24,318 nucleotides of DNA. Source: Hemicentrotus pulcherrimus (lineage: Eukaryota > Echinodermata > Echinoidea > Camarodonta > Strongylocentrotidae). Shown piece by piece: positions 20,401-24,318 of the stretch (its first letter is position 1; the number at the start of each line of letters is the position of its first letter). Made by a program: the position numbers and the translations under genes. Under the pieces are notes generated by a model. That model saw only the letters and a program-made list of their open reading frames with translations. It was not told the DNA's origin and ran no database searches. The stretch is taken from positions 49,882 through 74,199 of the forward strand of contig BEXV01000566.1 in assembly GCA_003118195.1 (NCBI GenBank). The letters run 5' to 3'.

Positions 20401-22795
20401 TATATTGCATATAAATATTAACAATTTTCGGTAACATAACTACAACAAAATACTTGAAAGTACTTTCTTACAATCAATAAGCAATATACATAAAAAATAT
20501 TATACTCAAAAATATAAATATTGTCGAATTATGATATTTAATCAAAATTCATAAATGTTTGACGAAGATGTACTGCCATTGTAAGCAAATTGGCCAAACA
20601 TGCGGCAGCCCAAAACAAATCTCATGAAATAGATTTATCAAAATAAATTAGAAGACGAGAGAAGGGAGAACGTTTATGATTACGTATTGGGTCACAATGG
20701 CCACCTTGCGTGATTCGAAGTCGATATATCAATGAAATGATTGGGACTCATGCAACAAAATATGTTTCTATGAAACAAGCAGTGTCACTTTAAAAAAAAA
20801 CTTGAACGTATAGACAATTGTGATCGAATTCGATATTCAAGCTCTATTTAATTGGCAAATAACAGACAACGGTATAGTTGAAAAAGGTTTACTCTTCTTT
20901 TTTAAAAACTAACTACACGTATAAAGAAAGCTAATTGGACCCTCCTTTTGTAAAGGATCAAATATCCAAAATATATCCGTATATTCAACAACTTTCGATT
21001 CTAAATACTAAGTAGTTTGCTTTTGAAATGTTCAAAGCCGCAAAATACGCAAACGAAATATAAGCTGGTATTCTCGAAACTTAAAGCAATGTTTATCCAT
21101 GGGTATAGGAGAAAAATGTACAGTCTCAGATATACGATAGTATTGCATTTCCTTCCTAATCTAACAAAGTCTACAATCAAACCAACTTCTCATCATTATC
21201 AGAAAATCTTGTCTACTTTAAGATAAATTCTGACGGCTTTACAGGAACTTATATGTTATTTTCGCAGAAAATTTGCCATTTCAAAATGAAACTCGATTGG
21301 AAGCAAGATTTGTATTTATACATATTGCATACAAATTGCAGATTTAGCAAAACCATTCTCTATTTTATTCATTAGTCATTGAGCACTGCAGCGATGAGGA
21401 TGTACGTTCAACATGCCACCTAAAAGCCTCTACGGGCTCAAACAGGAGGACAAAACAGATGGATAAATGGGCATATTCCAAAATAGAAGCGACATTATTG
21501 CTGTGAAAATTGGGCATTATAAGGCTAACACACGATCTGATCGCATACCATCAGCATTCCACCACATGGTGTCTATAACAAGCAAGTCACTGCCACTGCA
21601 TTGAAGGTCGGGAGGTTATCGAATTTTTCCTTGGTTGGACTCAAAGATGATACAATTCTCATGTAAGTCGGTGATATCAACGTTCTTTTCTTCTTTAAAT
21701 GTTAAAGACTTGGGATGTGGGTACTTAGTTTGTAGTATTGCAATGTTTTAAGGCCATGCTTATTGAGATGTACCAAATTCTTCTGTGTTTAAAAACTGTT
21801 ACTATACCCTACAAAATATAAAGTTATTACGTATAGTTTATTACTTGAGTATTATATTTAAAAAAAGGAAATTGAAGAGAATACGTGTTACTTTGAACTT
21901 GAGATTGAATAGTTTCCTAAATTTGCATTTAGTGAATAGTTAACTATTTTATCCTTGTATTTTGTATTATTTCCTTTTATATACTAGTATAGACACAGTT
22001 TAGGCGCTCATCAGGCTTGTAAAAGCTTTTAGGGCTAGATATCAATATTCTAATATTCTTTTCGACTTCATTAAATTTGGCTCAGGAGTCGTTAGAATGT
22101 ATCGACTATAGATAGTGTGATAGTATGAAGGTATGTCTTGCCTGCTTTGACTTTGTTGACTTCATAAATAACACCTGGCCAAACTTTAATTCCCGAAGGA
22201 AGAGGGAAAATATCAAAAATAATGATGTGAAAGGCACAATTATCCTGGTATCTACACTAATCAATGTTCGCTTATTCAAACAACAGTGACGATGATAAAA
22301 GTGATTTCACTCAAAGCAAAAATAAACATGTTATATAGGATCCCATAGCAACATAACATATTATTAAAAGATGTCATTGTAGTTTACTGTGTCTTCATAA
22401 TTTAAATTCAAATTACCTTTTTTTATTCTTACCAATATGATTCTAAAATAAATACATGTATAATACATCGAAATCTTATTTTTAGTGTTACTTAAGTTCA
22501 CTTGCTTTTAATTTTCTCTGGTTAGTTATATATTTATTTATTCATTTGTTCATTAGACATGTATTATTCATAAAATTCATCATTTATTCATTTGTTTACT
22601 TATTTATTTTATTTTCACTTGGAGATTTACGTTCCTCGTGGAACAGAGAAACTTCTTTAGTGACTGCATATAAAGACAACAGCAAAAATACTTCACCACC
22701 TTACGATGTCCGCGTAACCGCCTCGGTATGCATCGTTACCGCTTGTTAGCCAATTTTGGCGCTGGAAAAGCCAGATACATAACGCAGGTAGACTC
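20401..22795. other. AT-rich spacer, no gene seen
   Basis: About 2.4 kb of strongly AT-rich DNA with short chance open frames only. A T-rich strip made of TTTATTTATTCATTTG-like words lies at about 22520-22620. There are no transposon ends, RNA genes or CpG patches. Confidence 0.6.
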
Positions 22796-23050
22796 AGGGA
22801 GAGAGAGGGATAAGAGAAAACAAGAAAAGGGCAAGAGAGTGGGTCTGAAAAAGTCATCTACCTTGTCGTCAGAAATCGCCTCCAATTAGGAGCAAAGCTT
22901 GAAGATGATGCGAGATGATTGGTTATATCTCCTCATCTCGTCACCTGATGTTCAGAGAGAAAGGAAAGGAGAGGAAAAGAATAGAGGGGGAGGGGGAGGA
23001 ATGGCAGGGCGGAGGATTTAGGGGCACAGCCGGCCCGCGCTCCCTTTTGA
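22796..23050 (+). repeat. Purine-rich region with G runs
   Basis: Degenerate GA-rich DNA at 22796-22845 and 22955-23020, including two GGGGG runs around 22986-22997. The overlapping open frames on both strands reflect the biased composition (for example a Ser/Pro/Leu-rich minus-strand product) and are not recognised as genes. Confidence 0.75.
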
Positions 23051-23302
23051 AATCCGATGTGCCACACATCAGGTACACCAAAGGAAATTGGCCTCTTATT
23101 TTTGCCATTTTGATATTTTGACTCAAGAGGCTGTACTTTGTGAATGAGATAGCCTTCTTTCATTTGCTTGTCACACCTTTTTCTCTTTCGAAATTAAGGA
23201 GCCGAATATTCGATAACCGTTGTGGCCAGAGAATTTACGAAACTATGCCCCTCCCTCATTTACACAGTACGTGATCTGCTCTGAGTTGGAAAGATAGAGT
23301 CC

Positions 23303-23400
23303 TGAAGAGAGAAGGAGGGAGAAAGCGAGGGGGAAAAGGCTGAGAGAGAGAGAGAGGGAGAAAGACAGATAGCGAATGAGAGAGAAAGAGAGAGATAGAA
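23303..23400 (+). repeat. (GA)n simple repeat tract
   Basis: Nearly pure purine with a clean (GA)n block at 23342-23355 and interrupted blocks to 23400. It is the strand-opposite counterpart of the (CT)n tracts elsewhere in the window. Confidence 0.88.
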
Positions 23401-23587
23401 CATTGAGATTGAAAAATTTATCTAGATTAATATACATGTATATGTTCCAGTAAAAGCATATTAGTGTCATTTAAAAAGAAAATAGTGATAAAAACTGTAC
23501 AATAATGAAAGACTATTCTAAAAACTTATTTTTTCCCAGAAATAAGTTCTGATTTTCATTCCAAATCATTCGCTTTACTCGAGAAAT

Positions 23588-23819
23588 TCATATTTATAAA
23601 TATGACAAAATAATGGGGTGCCTCTCGACTACGCGATCGGTATACCTATCAGCAAACCGTACTCCTTATTTAATCCGTATTATAAAATTGATCTTTATGC
23701 TATTTGTAATTGTATTAAATTCATGTCACAGTGATTTGTGGGATTAGCAACACAAATACAATTTGTGTTTACCCTTATTTATATTTTGTACATATCAAAC
23801 AAAACAAATATTTGATATG
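23588..23819. repeat. Cluster of three perfect inverted repeats
   Basis: TCATATTTATAAATATGA (23588-23605) is a perfect 18-bp palindrome. AACACAAAT (23749-23757) pairs with ATTTGTGTT (23761-23769) across a 3-base loop. CATATCAAA (23791-23799) pairs with TTTGATATG (23811-23819) across 11 bases. Three perfect 9-bp stems within 232 bp is dense even for AT-rich DNA. Confidence 0.8.
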
Positions 23820-23889
23820 AAGAGATCACTTTATTCATGACTCTACTTTGATTCCAAACGCAATTGTAATGTATAGACTACCTGGTATA

Positions 23890-24000
23890 TTGATTTGATT
23901 TGATTTATTTACCAACAGCAATATATACATTATACAAAAAGAGAAACTATTGGTTGTTGTCACACTGCGATCCATTTTACCATCAAGATGGTAGGGCTAT
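23890..24000 (-). mobile_element. Probable retroelement 3' end, minus strand
   Basis: On the minus strand the segment reads through GTTGGTAAATAAATCAAATC and ends in about three ATCAA/AATCA-type units (23891-23906), with an AATAAA polyadenylation word just before the tail. A 3' end made of AATAAATCAAATCAAATCAA is, from memory, recurrent in marine invertebrate genomes and fits a target-primed retrotransposon with a short repeated tail. No coding part of a reverse transcriptase is visible. A retroposed transcript end is the alternative. Confidence 0.5.
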
Positions 24001-24221
24001 CATCGTTGGTCATGGAAAGTCCATTTTGTCCGAAGCGACATCAGCATTAAAACAAATATGAGTGATAAACCTTAAATTAACGTATACTAGCTATATGACA
24101 TACCCCTGTCGTCCATACACATTAATAGCAATTATTTTGCCTATATTATTTAATTTTTCATTATTGTTTTTGTAGACCCCAAAAGAAGGTCATTACACTA
24201 GTCAAGATCTCGTGGAATTAG

Positions 24222-24318
24222 CACGAACGTACCTTCTTTTTGTTTCGTCGGACTTCTTTTTGTTCTTTCCCTTCTCTTTTTTCTCTTCCCTTTTTTTTTT
24301 TTCTCTTTCTTTCTTCTC
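24222..24318 (+). repeat. Pyrimidine-rich terminus
   Basis: From CTTCTTTTTGTT (24233-24244, repeated at 24253-24264) to the end the sequence is almost pure C/T with a long T run at 24290-24301. The tract is cut by the window edge. Confidence 0.88.

Overview
The window looks like non-coding nuclear DNA from an animal, most likely a marine invertebrate deuterostome, with an echinoderm favoured. The evidence is an AT-rich background with no open reading frame longer than 145 codons, abundant (CT)n/(GA)n and other simple repeats, small transposon relics, and isolated CpG-dense patches. The relics are a tRNA-headed SINE, a SINE tail of the GCGCTATATAAG...(ATT)n type, a retroelement 3' end with a repeated TCAAA/ATTTG tail, and a MITE ending in GGGGGGTGTTTCACAAAG. 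From memory, relics of these kinds are familiar in sea urchins, other echinoderms and some other marine invertebrates. The exact species cannot be read from the sequence. There are no bacterial-type operons, ribosome binding sites or dense coding.

Layout. Positions 1-71 are a hexamer microsatellite. Positions about 940-1170 hold a minus-strand tRNA-derived SINE, followed by a three-armed inverted repeat (1243-1298). Positions 1300-3970 are AT-rich spacer with small palindromes. Positions 4020-4380 form a compact GC-richer patch with a duplicated E-box module, a hairpin and a palindrome. Positions 5497-5629 are a polypyrimidine tract, followed by a CACGTG plus three-CCAAT cluster (5698-5806). 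Positions 5830-9715 are spacer with pyrimidine tracts and small CpG-richer patches. Positions 9720-10021 are a complete-looking MITE. Positions 10674-11045 are a pyrimidine tract followed by a CpG-richer patch. Positions 12060-12575 are the most CpG-dense stretch, bounded by two (CG)n runs. A perfect 12-bp hairpin lies at 12784-12819. Positions 13000-17550 are spacer, with one unrecognised pair of overlapping ORFs (15245-15572), a Z-DNA-type run and a G-quadruplex-type run. Positions 17610-18240 and 19750-20262 hold two old, diverged tandem repeat arrays. The second array abuts a minus-strand SINE tail (about 20286-20400). Positions 20400-22795 are AT-rich spacer, 22796-23400 are purine-rich, and 23588-23819 hold a cluster of perfect inverted repeats. 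A minus-strand retroelement tail (about 23890-24000) and a pyrimidine-rich terminus complete the window.

No protein-coding gene can be supported, so no set of genes can be described as acting together. The window is best read as an intergenic or long intronic stretch. Its functional content, if any, would be cis-regulatory: the patches at 4020-4380, 5698-5806, 10835-11045 and 12060-12575. I did not find a convincing new biological system. The most rewarding items are the duplicated E-box module, the CpG-dense patch with flanking (CG)n runs, the MITE with internally repeated motifs, and the two diverged tandem arrays.
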